Positions 18,748 to 27,830 of a stretch of 41,170 bases of DNA are shown in pieces. The stretch comes from Clostridiales bacterium (GTDB lineage: Bacteria; Bacillota; Clostridia; Christensenellales; Aristaeellaceae). The notes under the pieces are model-generated. The model saw nothing but the letters and a program-made list of their open reading frames with translations, ran no database searches and was not told the origin of the DNA. The translations under genes and the position numbers were made by a program. How positions within the stretch are numbered: the first letter of the stretch is position 1; each line of letters starts with the position of its first letter. Location of the stretch: positions 1 to 41,170 of the forward strand of contig SVGR01000008.1 in the NCBI GenBank assembly GCA_015056265.1, given 5' to 3'.

Positions 18748-19640
18748 GCTTCCGGATTGGCGCGGTTCGTTTCCGTATCCATGGTGTCCTGCCGTTTCTT
18801 TGGATTTTTTCCCTGGTCACCGGCAGCATTCTTTCTATCCTGCCATCGTTGATAGCACTGATACTGCATGAAGGGGGGCATCTGGCCGCTGCCAAAGCAT
18901 TGGGCATGCCGCCCAGCGAAATTGAAATTACACCCTATGGGGGTGTGATGTCATTGGATCAGCTCAATGATCTGACGCCCCTGCGCAGCTTTCTTTTGGC
19001 GTCTGCCGGGCCTGCATGCAGCCTTTTTGGCTGCCTGTGCTCCATGATTCTTTTCAGGATACACTGGCTGGATTTTGCCTTCTTCAGTCGTTTATTTCAA
19101 TGCAATCTGCTGCTGATGCTGTTAAATCTATTGCCCGTTTTACCCCTGGACGGGGGACGGATGCTGCAGGCTGTATTGAGCCTGTTCCTCTCACCAGCCC
19201 TCATCCGCAAAACCCTGTCATTGGCAGGGGGAATCCTGGGCATTTTTCTTATATCGCTATCCATCCATTGGGCATTTCAGGGACGCATGGTATTTACCCC
19301 GGCTTTTGCAGGGGCATACATCATTTACGCCGCCGCCATTGAACAAAAATCATCTGCAGCCCGCTACATCACCGGGTTGATCGGCCGCAGGCAGCGGCTT
19401 TCCGGCGAGGATGTGCTGAAGGTTTGCCACATTGCCGTCGCCGCCTCTACCCCGCTCACCCGGCTGCTACCCCATCTGCAGCGAAGGCGGTATCACAGGA
19501 TTGTGGTGCTGTCGCCGGACGGGATGACGCCGCTTGGCATGCTGGAGGAAAATGAAATCGTGGAAGGGCTGCTTTCTTATCCTCAGTCCATTACCATTCA
19601 ACAGTTCTTTACGCAAAGAAAAGGCAAGACCGCCCGTTAG
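18744..19640 (+). CDS. spoIVFB: M50 site-2 metalloprotease, SpoIVFB-like
   Basis: LIALILHEGGHLAAAKALGMPPSEIEITPYGGVMSLD (HExxH-type HEGGH), LLNLLPVLPLDGGRML. Confidence 0.88.
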   Translation: MSFRIGAVRFRIHGVLPFLWIFSLVTGSILSILPSLIALILHEGGHLAAAKALGMPPSEIEITPYGGVMSLDQLNDLTPLRSFLLASAGPACSLFGCLCSMILFRIHWLDFAFFSRLFQCNLLLMLLNLLPVLPLDGGRMLQAVLSLFLSPALIRKTLSLAGGILGIFLISLSIHWAFQGRMVFTPAFAGAYIIYAAAIEQKSSAARYITGLIGRRQRLSGEDVLKVCHIAVAASTPLTRLLPHLQRRRYHRIVVLSPDGMTPLGMLEENEIVEGLLSYPQSITIQQFFTQRKGKTAR

Positions 19641-19662
19641 CAGCCCTGCCTTATTTCATCAA

Positions 19663-20526
19663 TCATTCGGTTTCGCCTGTGGTTTCCGGCTGCAGAATAT
19701 AAAATGTTCTGAACAGCGCCGCCTGTACATCTTCATATCGCATGGCGACCAGCCCCGGCTCCAGTATCTGCAGCTTCTTTGCCCCATTGGTTTTATACTC
19801 CAGCCGATAGAGGGGATCGAGAATATACAGCATTTCCTCATCCCGATGTGCCATCAGCAAAAAATGCCCCGTATTGGTAAATGCTCCGCCCTGGGACGCC
19901 AATCCAATGACAGCGCAGCCCTGATCCATGGCTTCATATGCTTCCGTCAGGCTCTCAGATACCCGCAGCGACAAACCATACGCCTGTGCAATGCCAGTCA
20001 AATAATTGCTGCCCGTTCCCTGGGCGGCGGTACGGCTGTACATGCCAAAGATATTATTGCCGGTGGCAAAATCCCCAAAAACCAGGGGCAAAAACCGCAC
20101 GTAATCCACCTGAGATGAAAGAATGTAGCGGGTATGATTATGAATACACCGGGTAGCATTCAGGGAGCAATCACATAACGAATATTCCCGTTTACCAAAG
20201 GCGGCAATACTGCATAGATCCGATTCCGGAATCAGGGACGCCACCGCCATCGCTGCGGAAGCAGGGCTGCACCCTGAATCCCGAAAGGGCCTCCTTTTTC
20301 CAGATCCGGATCGTTCGTAGCACAGATCCTCCCACAGAGGATCGTTCTGGGCATAATAACGCATTTTTCCCTTTCCAGGCACATCGATCATCCGGGAATA
20401 TGTTTCCCTTTCGGTAAAGCGGGCTTCTACCAGGGTTTTTTCATCGGCAAAAGAAAAATGCGCATTTCCCATCAAAAGAAGGCCCGCACACAAAAGCAGC
20501 ATCCATCTTCTGAAAGAAATGCGCAT
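19663..20526 (-). CDS. Exported C39-like (papain-fold) peptidase
   Basis: MRISFRRWMLLLCAGLLLMGNAHFSFA signal; YAQNDPLWEDLCYERSG...RDSGCSPASAAMAVASLI; GAFTNTGHFLLMAHRDEEMLYILDPLYR. Confidence 0.75.
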   Translation of the reverse strand: MRISFRRWMLLLCAGLLLMGNAHFSFADEKTLVEARFTERETYSRMIDVPGKGKMRYYAQNDPLWEDLCYERSGSGKRRPFRDSGCSPASAAMAVASLIPESDLCSIAAFGKREYSLCDCSLNATRCIHNHTRYILSSQVDYVRFLPLVFGDFATGNNIFGMYSRTAAQGTGSNYLTGIAQAYGLSLRVSESLTEAYEAMDQGCAVIGLASQGGAFTNTGHFLLMAHRDEEMLYILDPLYRLEYKTNGAKKLQILEPGLVAMRYEDVQAALFRTFYILQPETTGETE

Positions 20527-20555
20527 ATTCAATCCTTTCCTGCCGGAAGAGAGGA

Positions 20556-21302
20556 TCAATCCTCTTCTTCTTCCTCAGGCAGTTCAGCGTTGTGATACAC
20601 TTCGGTCACGTCATCATTGTCATCCAGCATATCCAGCAGCTTTTGAATCTTTGCCAGGGTATCGGGATCGGTGACGGCGACGGTGTTCTGAGGGATCATC
20701 TGCTTGTCGGCAGAGAGGAAGGCATAACCGGCCTTTTCCAGGCTTTCACGAACGGCGGAGAAATCATTGGGAGCGGTATAGATTTCGAACACGTCTTCTT
20801 CGGCCTTCATGTCTTCTGCGCCGGCATCCAGAGCGGTCATCATCATTTCATCTTCGTCCATGCCGGGTTCCCGTTCGATAACGATAACGCCCTTGTTGTC
20901 AAACATATAGTTCACAGAGCCGGGAGTGCCCAGAGAACCGCCGTTCTTATCAAAGATATGGCGCACGTCGCTGGAGGTGCGGTTGCGGTTATCGGTAACA
21001 ATCTGGCAAATGATGGCCACGCCGCCGGGGGCATAGCCTTCATACATCATTTCTTCGTAGGTGGCACCGGTACCTTCGCCGGCAGCTTTTTTGATGCTGC
21101 GCTGGATATTATCGTTGGGCATATTATTGGCCTTTGCCTTGGCGATGATATCCTTCAGTTTGCTGTTGGATTCGGGGTTGGCGCCGCCTTCGCGGACAGC
21201 GATCGCGATTTCACGGCCGATCTTGGTAAAAATCTTGCCGCGGGCAGCGTCGGTCTTGCCCTTCTTCGCCTGAATATTGTGCCACTTGGAATGTCCGGAC
21301 AT
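20556..21302 (-). CDS. YebC/PmpR family transcriptional regulator
   Basis: MSGHSKWHNIQAKKGKTDAARGKIFTKIGREIAIAVREGGANPESNSKLKDIIAKAKANNMPNDNIQRSIKKAAG. Confidence 0.99.
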   Translation of the reverse strand: MSGHSKWHNIQAKKGKTDAARGKIFTKIGREIAIAVREGGANPESNSKLKDIIAKAKANNMPNDNIQRSIKKAAGEGTGATYEEMMYEGYAPGGVAIICQIVTDNRNRTSSDVRHIFDKNGGSLGTPGSVNYMFDNKGVIVIEREPGMDEDEMMMTALDAGAEDMKAEEDVFEIYTAPNDFSAVRESLEKAGYAFLSADKQMIPQNTVAVTDPDTLAKIQKLLDMLDDNDDVTEVYHNAELPEEEEED

Positions 21303-21344
21303 TAAAAATCCCTCCTAAAGGATGTAATCATAATAGAACAATTT

Positions 21345-21373
21345 ATTATAGCATACTTTTTATTTGCCGTCAA
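21345..21373 (-). promoter_or_regulatory. Sigma-A-type promoter (TTGACG-17-TATAAT) for yebC-like gene
   Basis: Minus-strand hexamers and 17-nt spacer. Confidence 0.65.
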
Positions 21374-21447
21374 ATGCTCCTAATGCTTTTTCTTCAATAT
21401 TCGCTAAATTATTTCATTTCTTTTCTTTTTTCCTGATTCCCGCCTGG

Positions 21448-21476
21448 TTGACAGTTCATGGAATGAAAGCTATAAT
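21448..21476 (+). promoter_or_regulatory. Perfect consensus sigma-A promoter TTGACA-17-TATAAT
   Basis: ttgacagttcatggaatgaaagctataat, 35 nt upstream of the ATG at 21511. Confidence 0.8.
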
Positions 21477-21510
21477 ACTTATATATTTCGTTACGAAAGG
21501 AATCCCGATC

Positions 21511-22386
21511 ATGAAGAAGTATCTTTTGATGATTTTTGTGCTGATTCTCCTCCTGAGCAGTATAGTCATCCCTGCCTCTGCCCAGGTAGAGCGTTCTCCC
21601 CTTCTGGACGCCGCCTTTTCCCTGATCGAAAAGGATAATATCTTCCTTCGCCGCTATAATGAGATCACCGGTGCCAATGTGGAAGCGCTCTTTGAACACG
21701 GTGTTCCCTACATGTTCGGCGGCAAGGGAGACGATTTATTCCTTTCTCAGTATCCCAATTTTGCCAAGCGCAAATGCTGGGAAACCACCAAATTCTATCG
21801 CAAGGATTCCGTCTACATTTATGGCCTGGATTGCTCCGGCTATACCCAGTGGATCTACGCCCAGGTCGGCAAGCCTGCCCATGATTCCCTGTCCAATATG
21901 ATTCTCAAATGGGAATATGAGCGCAACGGCCAGCATCTCTACAATCATCGGAAAGGCAATGAAATGCCTCCCTACAATGAGCTCAAGGATCATTTGATCG
22001 TGGGCGATCTGCTGGTGGGCAAGCACGGCGCCCGCCACATCATGATGTACATCGGCACCCTGAATGATTACGGCTTTACCGCCGAAGAAGTGCCCGAACT
22101 GGCCGCCTATCTGGACTATCCCCTGGTGATTCACTGCGGCCCCAGCCCCGTATACGGCGAAATATATACCCAGTTCATTGCCGAAAATCCTGAACTGTAC
22201 GGCAACTGCAAAACCACCAACGGCGGCGTGGAAGTATCTATCCTGGGCATTCCCCTGGAAGATGCCCCCTATCAGGAGCATGTACAGATCGACGATTTCT
22301 CTTATTTCCTGATCGATGATGGCAAGTATCCCCTGACCATTTGGGATCTGCCCAACTGCACCTCCTTCTGCTGGTTCCGGATGTAA
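21511..22386 (+). CDS. Exported NlpC/P60-like cysteine peptidase
   Basis: MKKYLLMIFVLILLLSSIVIPASA signal; YGLDCSGYTQWIYAQVGKPAHDS catalytic Cys region; GDLLVGKHGARHIMMYIG His region; gaaagg SD. Confidence 0.8.
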   Translation: MKKYLLMIFVLILLLSSIVIPASAQVERSPLLDAAFSLIEKDNIFLRRYNEITGANVEALFEHGVPYMFGGKGDDLFLSQYPNFAKRKCWETTKFYRKDSVYIYGLDCSGYTQWIYAQVGKPAHDSLSNMILKWEYERNGQHLYNHRKGNEMPPYNELKDHLIVGDLLVGKHGARHIMMYIGTLNDYGFTAEEVPELAAYLDYPLVIHCGPSPVYGEIYTQFIAENPELYGNCKTTNGGVEVSILGIPLEDAPYQEHVQIDDFSYFLIDDGKYPLTIWDLPNCTSFCWFRM

Positions 22387-22397
22387 CTCCGATTTAT

Positions 22398-22422
22398 AAG
22401 ACTGCCTTGCGCAGTCTTTTTT
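22398..22422 (+). terminator. Rho-independent terminator
   Basis: AAGACTGC-CTTGC-GCAGTCTT then T-run. Confidence 0.8.
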
Positions 22423-22423
22423 C

Positions 22424-22452
22424 TTTTCAAATGTGTTTGTTTGGGGTATAAT
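22424..22452 (+). promoter_or_regulatory. Probable promoter (TTTTCA-17-TATAAT) for adenine deaminase gene
   Basis: Consensus -10 and 17-nt spacing upstream of SD ggaagga. Confidence 0.5.
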
Positions 22453-22479
22453 AGTCAAAAGCCGGAAGGAGTGAGCGCC

Positions 22480-24210
22480 ATGCTTCCCAATGAAACCCAC
22501 GTTGAAAAAGTTCAGCGTAAGCTGGAAAAAAAGCAGCGTGCTGTCCGCATCGCCCTGGGCCTTGAGAAGGCCGATCTGGTGCTGAAAAACGCCAACTATC
22601 TAAATGTTTTCAGCAATGAATTCTGCCGGGGAGATATTGCCGTTGCTGACGGTTTGATCGTCGGCATGGGCGAATATACAAGCGACACCGAACTGGATGC
22701 TTCACAGGGCATTGTATGCCCCGGCTTTATTGATGCACACATCCATCTGGAAAGCTCCCTGGTCACGCCCTGGGAATTTGCCCGGGCTGTAATCCCCCAC
22801 GGCACCACCACCGTCATCACCGATCCCCATGAAATCACCAATGTGATGGGCCTTCAGGGCATTGATTATATGTTGGCTGCCAGCGCCGGTCTGCCCATGG
22901 ATGTGCATTTTATGCTGCCTTCCTGCGTGCCCGCTACGCCTCAGGATGAAAGCGGCGCCGAGCTGGATTATCGCTCCATTGATCCATATTTTGATCATCC
23001 CAGGGTGCTGGGCCTGGCCGAGATGATGAACTATGTGGGCGTTGTCAATCAGGACGCCCAGTCCATTCGGAAGATCCTGTGTTCCCAGGCACACCACAAG
23101 AAAATTGACGGCCATGCCCCCGGCCTCACCGGGCATGCACTGAACGCATACATCGCCGCCGGGGTATATTCCGATCACGAGTGCTTCACCCTGGATAATG
23201 CCCTGGAAAAGCTTCGCAAAGGCCAGTTCATCATGATTCGCGAAGGCACTGCCGCCCACAATCTGGAGGCGCTGCTGCCCCTGCTCTCTCCCCAGTTTTA
23301 TTCCCGGGTGATGTTCGCCACCGATGATAAGCACCCCAGTGATCTGATGCGCGGCGGGCACATCGATCATATCGTCCGCAAAGCAGTGGCCCTGGGCGCC
23401 GATCCCATCCTGGCGCTGAAAGCTGCCACCCATAATGCCGCCCGGTATTTCCTGATGAACAATAAGGGGGCCATCGCCCCTGGATATCTGGCAGATCTGA
23501 TCGTGATCAATAATTTGCAGGATTTCCATGTAGAAACGGTAATCAAGAAAGGAAAGATCGTTTACGCAGACGGCCAGACCGCCCCTTTCCCCAAGCCCGA
23601 TATTCCATCTCCTCTTCGGGAGGATGCTATCAATACCATGCATCTTCCGGCCGTTACCGCCGATGATTTGCAAACTTCCCGCCCGCTTGCCTGCCTTGGG
23701 CTGATCCCCAGGGAACTGATCACCAGCGATCTGGGCTTTGAGCCCCACGCCGATATTCAGCGGGACATTCTCAAGCTATGCGTTGTGGAGCGCCACCGCA
23801 ATACCGGTCACATCGGCATCGGTTATCTCCACGGATATGGTCTGAAGCAAGGAGCTGTGGCCACCAGTATCGCCCATGATTCGCATAATATTATTGCCGT
23901 AGGCGTTGATGATGCAGATATTGCCACGGCTGTCAATCAGGTGCGGCAAATGGGCGGCGGCATCGCTGTTGTATGCGGAGGTAAGGCACTGCACTCCCTC
24001 CCCCTGTCCATCGCCGGGCTCATCAGCGATCAGCCTCTGGAACACGTAAATATGCAATTGGAAGCCGCCAAATCGGATGCCGTTTCATTGGGGGTAAAGC
24101 CGGGGATAGATCCCTTCATGACCCTTTCCTTCCTTAGCCTCCCGGTAATCCCAGCCCTTCGGGTGACTACCCGGGGCGTATTCCATGTGGAGAGGCAGGA
24201 ATACCTTTAA
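22480..24210 (+). CDS. ade: Adenine deaminase
   Basis: ADLVLKNANYLNVFSNEFCRGDIAVADGLIVGMGEY...GFIDAHIHLESSLVTPWEFARAVIPHGTTTVITDPHEITNVMG; full-length family architecture. Confidence 0.97.
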   Translation: MLPNETHVEKVQRKLEKKQRAVRIALGLEKADLVLKNANYLNVFSNEFCRGDIAVADGLIVGMGEYTSDTELDASQGIVCPGFIDAHIHLESSLVTPWEFARAVIPHGTTTVITDPHEITNVMGLQGIDYMLAASAGLPMDVHFMLPSCVPATPQDESGAELDYRSIDPYFDHPRVLGLAEMMNYVGVVNQDAQSIRKILCSQAHHKKIDGHAPGLTGHALNAYIAAGVYSDHECFTLDNALEKLRKGQFIMIREGTAAHNLEALLPLLSPQFYSRVMFATDDKHPSDLMRGGHIDHIVRKAVALGADPILALKAATHNAARYFLMNNKGAIAPGYLADLIVINNLQDFHVETVIKKGKIVYADGQTAPFPKPDIPSPLREDAINTMHLPAVTADDLQTSRPLACLGLIPRELITSDLGFEPHADIQRDILKLCVVERHRNTGHIGIGYLHGYGLKQGAVATSIAHDSHNIIAVGVDDADIATAVNQVRQMGGGIAVVCGGKALHSLPLSIAGLISDQPLEHVNMQLEAAKSDAVSLGVKPGIDPFMTLSFLSLPVIPALRVTTRGVFHVERQEYL

Positions 24211-24221
24211 TACAACCCCTA

Positions 24222-24261
24222 AAAACCGTCCGGCCCGCGCATCTGCAAACCGGACGGTTTT
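24222..24261. terminator. Bidirectional terminator between convergent ade and proC
   Basis: AAAACCGTCCGG ... CCGGACGGTTTT. Confidence 0.8.
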
Positions 24262-24264
24262 CTT

Positions 24265-25068
24265 TTATTTTGTCTCAAATTCTTTTGCACGCTGCACCGA
24301 GGCATGCACTGCTTCGATCACTGCGTTTCGGAAGCCATTCTTTTCCAGAGCGGCCACTCCTTCAATGGTGGCCCCTGCAGGAGAGGTAACCATATCTTTC
24401 AATTCTCCGGGATGCTTGCCCGTTTCCAGATACATCTTTGCACTGCCAAGCAACGTTTGCGCCGCCAGATCCATGGCGGTTTTCCTTTGTAATCCAGCGC
24501 GCACGCCCGCATCCGCCATAGCCTCGATAAACTGGAATACAAAAGCCGGGCCGCAGCCGCTGACGCCGGTGACCGCTTCCATCAGATTTTCGCCGATTTC
24601 CTCTACCAGTCCCATGGAAGACAGCATATTTATCGCCGTATCCCATTCCCCATCCGTCACATATGCATTTCGGCACGCAGCCAGCACCCCCTCGCCGACC
24701 AAGGCCGGGGTGTTTGGCATTACCCGCACAATATGCGCCTGGGGATTTTCTAAAATTTCTGCCAACAATTGCAGGTCATAGCTCATCACGATGGATATCA
24801 CCAGAGCAGCCCTGTTTATTACCGGCGCGATCCGGGCAGCCACGTCCCGCAGGAATTGGGGCTTTACTGCCAGAAAAATCACATCCGCCTGGGCGGCCTC
24901 TGAATTGTCATCCGTAACCGCCACACCCAGCTCCAGGGCCAGCCTGTGACGCACCACATCGCTCAAATCAGAAACCAACACATCGGAAGGTTGAACAATC
25001 CCTGCCGCAAGCATCCGGCGCAGCATGGCTCCTCCCATATTTCCACAACCAATAAATCCCAGCGTCAT
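24265..25068 (-). CDS. proC: Pyrroline-5-carboxylate reductase
   Basis: MTLGFIGCGNMGGAMLRRMLAAG...VIFLAVKPQFL...RVMPNTPALVGEG...VTGVSGCGPAFVFQFIEAMADAGVRAGL. Confidence 0.98.
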   Translation of the reverse strand: MTLGFIGCGNMGGAMLRRMLAAGIVQPSDVLVSDLSDVVRHRLALELGVAVTDDNSEAAQADVIFLAVKPQFLRDVAARIAPVINRAALVISIVMSYDLQLLAEILENPQAHIVRVMPNTPALVGEGVLAACRNAYVTDGEWDTAINMLSSMGLVEEIGENLMEAVTGVSGCGPAFVFQFIEAMADAGVRAGLQRKTAMDLAAQTLLGSAKMYLETGKHPGELKDMVTSPAGATIEGVAALEKNGFRNAVIEAVHASVQRAKEFETK

Positions 25069-25069
25069 T

Positions 25070-25816
25070 TTATCCTTCCTTCCCCTGTATGATGCGGCAT
25101 TCCCCCGGCTTGGTTATCTGCCTGATGAAGCCGTTTTCCAAAACATATCCTTCGCCATATAACGTATCCATTCCCTGATGGGAATACAGATAACTCCCGT
25201 CCGGCAGCAGCAGGAATGCTCTTCCTTGGCTGTCCCCCCGGGCGATTTCCTGAATCATGGGCATGCCGTCTAAAGTAACATGCTGCAGATACTGATAATG
25301 GGGAATAATCTGATAATTTGTCAGGCCAAGGCCTCTGCAGAAACGGATATATTCAGGATCTACGGCCTCTCCCGGCAACTCCGGCATGGCGTATACCGTA
25401 TCTGCGCAGTTCATGGTGCCCGCGCTGATACCGCAGACGATTCCCCCATATCCCTCCAGCTTTTCCCGTAGATGGATTCTTTGGAAAAAATGATTCTGGG
25501 TGGGCACATGTCCGCCAAGCAGCAGCACAAAATCATATTCCCGCATCCGATCCTTTGTGTAATCTGTGCGATCATCCCAAATATCCCAGCTTCCCGAAAG
25601 CCCGCTGATCCGAAAGGATTCCTCAAAGACCTGAGCGTGCAGATCATTCAGCTTCCCATCATCAGGATCGGAGGCAATCATCAGGCACCGGGCATCGTCA
25701 GGCCAAAGGGTCTTCAGCTTATCTAAAAACCCGTTCTCTGCAAGAAGCGGCTCCGGCAAAATTTCATTGCCCGCATGACAATGCCCGCCGATGTGGCTGG
25801 TCAGTAATAAGTGCAT
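25070..25816 (-). CDS. Peptidase S51-like / type 1 glutamine amidotransferase-like protein
   Basis: VLLLGGHVPTQNHFFQRIHLREKLEGYGGIVCGISAGTMNCADTVY (GxSAG nucleophile). Confidence 0.8.
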   Translation of the reverse strand: MHLLLTSHIGGHCHAGNEILPEPLLAENGFLDKLKTLWPDDARCLMIASDPDDGKLNDLHAQVFEESFRISGLSGSWDIWDDRTDYTKDRMREYDFVLLLGGHVPTQNHFFQRIHLREKLEGYGGIVCGISAGTMNCADTVYAMPELPGEAVDPEYIRFCRGLGLTNYQIIPHYQYLQHVTLDGMPMIQEIARGDSQGRAFLLLPDGSYLYSHQGMDTLYGEGYVLENGFIRQITKPGECRIIQGKEG

Positions 25817-25947
25817 AGCGTTCCTCTCCGCATTTCAATTTTGTTTCATTATAGCAACGAAACCATTCTCTGTAAAGAAGCCCGCCGTTTCTTCCCTGTA
25901 CTTCCGCAAAAAAGCCCGCCCCTATGGGCAGGCAAGAAAGGGGAACA

Positions 25948-27663
25948 TCATCCGTTTCCGGAATTGGATGGATCGTGGGTGAGATAGATTTCTCCCGTAT
26001 CCCCATCCAGGATTACCTCGTAACAATTGTAGGGCGCATCAACATCAAATGCAAAATAGTAAATCGACGGCTCATAGACAACGCCGTAAAGCATATGTGG
26101 CTTCACAGTGAAATAAGGGCAGATGCGGGCAGCGTCCAGCTGCTCCCGGGTAAGCTCCGGATAGGCAGAAAGCAGCGCGGCCTTTGCCAGTTCCAATGCC
26201 TCATCCGCTTGAATCTGATTGGCCGCGGGTACGCCGTAATCATGCTCAGCCTGCATGTAGTGGGCGCCAAAGCGCGCCTTGATCTCAATGGGCCATACGC
26301 CCCATTCACCGTATCGGGCCTGCAGCGCATTATCCAGATTTGTTTTTTCCCATGTTCTCAAACCGTTTCCGCGCCCGAAGGAAAGGATTTCACCAGTTTT
26401 TCCGTCCAAAGAAGCGGTAAGCAGCGTGTCCCTGCCTATATCCATCCAGAATTGCCAGATATGCTGTTCAGGATTTGTGCCGCAAATGAGCTGGCCGTAA
26501 TAGGCAAGGGACTGAGCCTGGGCCTGAGTGAATACATAGCGCATCGTCAGCTCACGAATCAGAATATTTTTTGCTGCTTCTTCGGTAATATCCTCCTCTG
26601 CGGGAACTGCCAATCTTTCATTCACGAATCTGCTGGATATCAGCAGCGGCGAGAGGAACAGAAAATCCCAGCGATTGTTTTGGGAGAGCAGCATATCGCA
26701 CTGCTGATAGAATTCCATTTTCTTGTCAAACGGGATCCTGTATCCTTCGCCATATTGATCCAGCAACGCTTGATAAGCATTTTCCAGGATATAAATCGCC
26801 GCCAAAGCATCCTGCTTTTGTTCCTCGGTATAGCGGTGATATTCCTGAGGATACCATTTTACGTCATAGACGTTTTTGCCGCCGGCGTCCAAAACAACAT
26901 AAAACTCATAGTAGAATCCATCCGGCGGATCGATCTCAACAGCCCTGATTTCATGTCCCCATTCATCATTCGCAACAGGATGGACACTAATATTCCCATT
27001 CTGGAAATATTCATCTGTAAGCCAGGAAAGCTGAGCGCCGTATTTTCCTATTACGGCTTCCACTGCCAATTGACTGATCCTATCTTCCTCCGCCCGTTCC
27101 GCCTCAACAACTGCAATCATCGCTTCATGGCTGCGCTTGTATTGCGTTACGCTGGATCCGGCCAGGACAGCATTATTTTCACCTGCAACAAGCACATAAT
27201 AATCGGGCATTGGCTCATCGTGAATGCGGGTCACCAGCAGCATATTACGCATGCCTTTTTCATCCCGGCAATGCACTGGATAAATTTCAGAGGCGTGGGA
27301 AAAATCGTTGAACGGCGTGATACCGCACTGCTCCTTCCAGTATTCCAGGGCAACGTCCGCCGCTTCCGATTCATTCATAATGACGCCCGGATCGCTTTGC
27401 AGCCATCCGAAGCCATAGCTGCCGGAAAGGCCATGTTTCCGCTGCCATTCAGGATACCATTCCTCCTGTGACCAATCACTTTGATAAAAGACGGATTGCT
27501 GATAGGTTTCAAAGACAAAGGCGATCCCGTCCAGTTCCATTTCTGCAGGGGTACGTTCCTCCTGGAACAAGGCGTCCGCCAGGGCGTTCCAGCATCCGCC
27601 CCAGAGCATACTCAGCACCGTTAGCCATAAAATGATCCGTTTAAATCCGCGATTGTTCTTCAC
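25948..27663 (-). CDS. Exported protein with PepSY-like C-terminus, function unknown
   Basis: MKNNRGFKRIILWLTVLSMLWGGCWNALA signal; internal TASLDGKTGEILSF and C-terminal YYFAFDVDAPYNCYEVILDGDTGEIYLT resemble PepSY repeats. Confidence 0.6.
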   Translation of the reverse strand: MKNNRGFKRIILWLTVLSMLWGGCWNALADALFQEERTPAEMELDGIAFVFETYQQSVFYQSDWSQEEWYPEWQRKHGLSGSYGFGWLQSDPGVIMNESEAADVALEYWKEQCGITPFNDFSHASEIYPVHCRDEKGMRNMLLVTRIHDEPMPDYYVLVAGENNAVLAGSSVTQYKRSHEAMIAVVEAERAEEDRISQLAVEAVIGKYGAQLSWLTDEYFQNGNISVHPVANDEWGHEIRAVEIDPPDGFYYEFYVVLDAGGKNVYDVKWYPQEYHRYTEEQKQDALAAIYILENAYQALLDQYGEGYRIPFDKKMEFYQQCDMLLSQNNRWDFLFLSPLLISSRFVNERLAVPAEEDITEEAAKNILIRELTMRYVFTQAQAQSLAYYGQLICGTNPEQHIWQFWMDIGRDTLLTASLDGKTGEILSFGRGNGLRTWEKTNLDNALQARYGEWGVWPIEIKARFGAHYMQAEHDYGVPAANQIQADEALELAKAALLSAYPELTREQLDAARICPYFTVKPHMLYGVVYEPSIYYFAFDVDAPYNCYEVILDGDTGEIYLTHDPSNSGNG

Positions 27664-27830
27664 ATTTATCCCTCCTTATGAATGAAAGCGTTGGCATATC
27701 CATTCATAGGACGTAATATGCGGCTGATTTGTTCCTTGATTTTCTAGGGATGGTAGATTTTACATTTGTAACAATGTTGATATTGCCGACAAACGTAATG
27801 CAGGGCTCTCCAGCCATACTTTTGATTCTT

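Noticed and set aside
21303-21510. Possible riboswitch or ncRNA in the 208-nt yebC/NlpC intergenic region
   Set aside because: The space is accounted for by two divergent promoters and leaders; no recognisable riboswitch core
22387-22480. Purine riboswitch upstream of adenine deaminase
   Set aside because: The gap between terminator and SD is too short and lacks a three-way-junction purine aptamer
22702-23748. 348-aa ORF antisense to adenine deaminase
   Set aside because: Shadow ORF; the sense strand encodes an unambiguous enzyme
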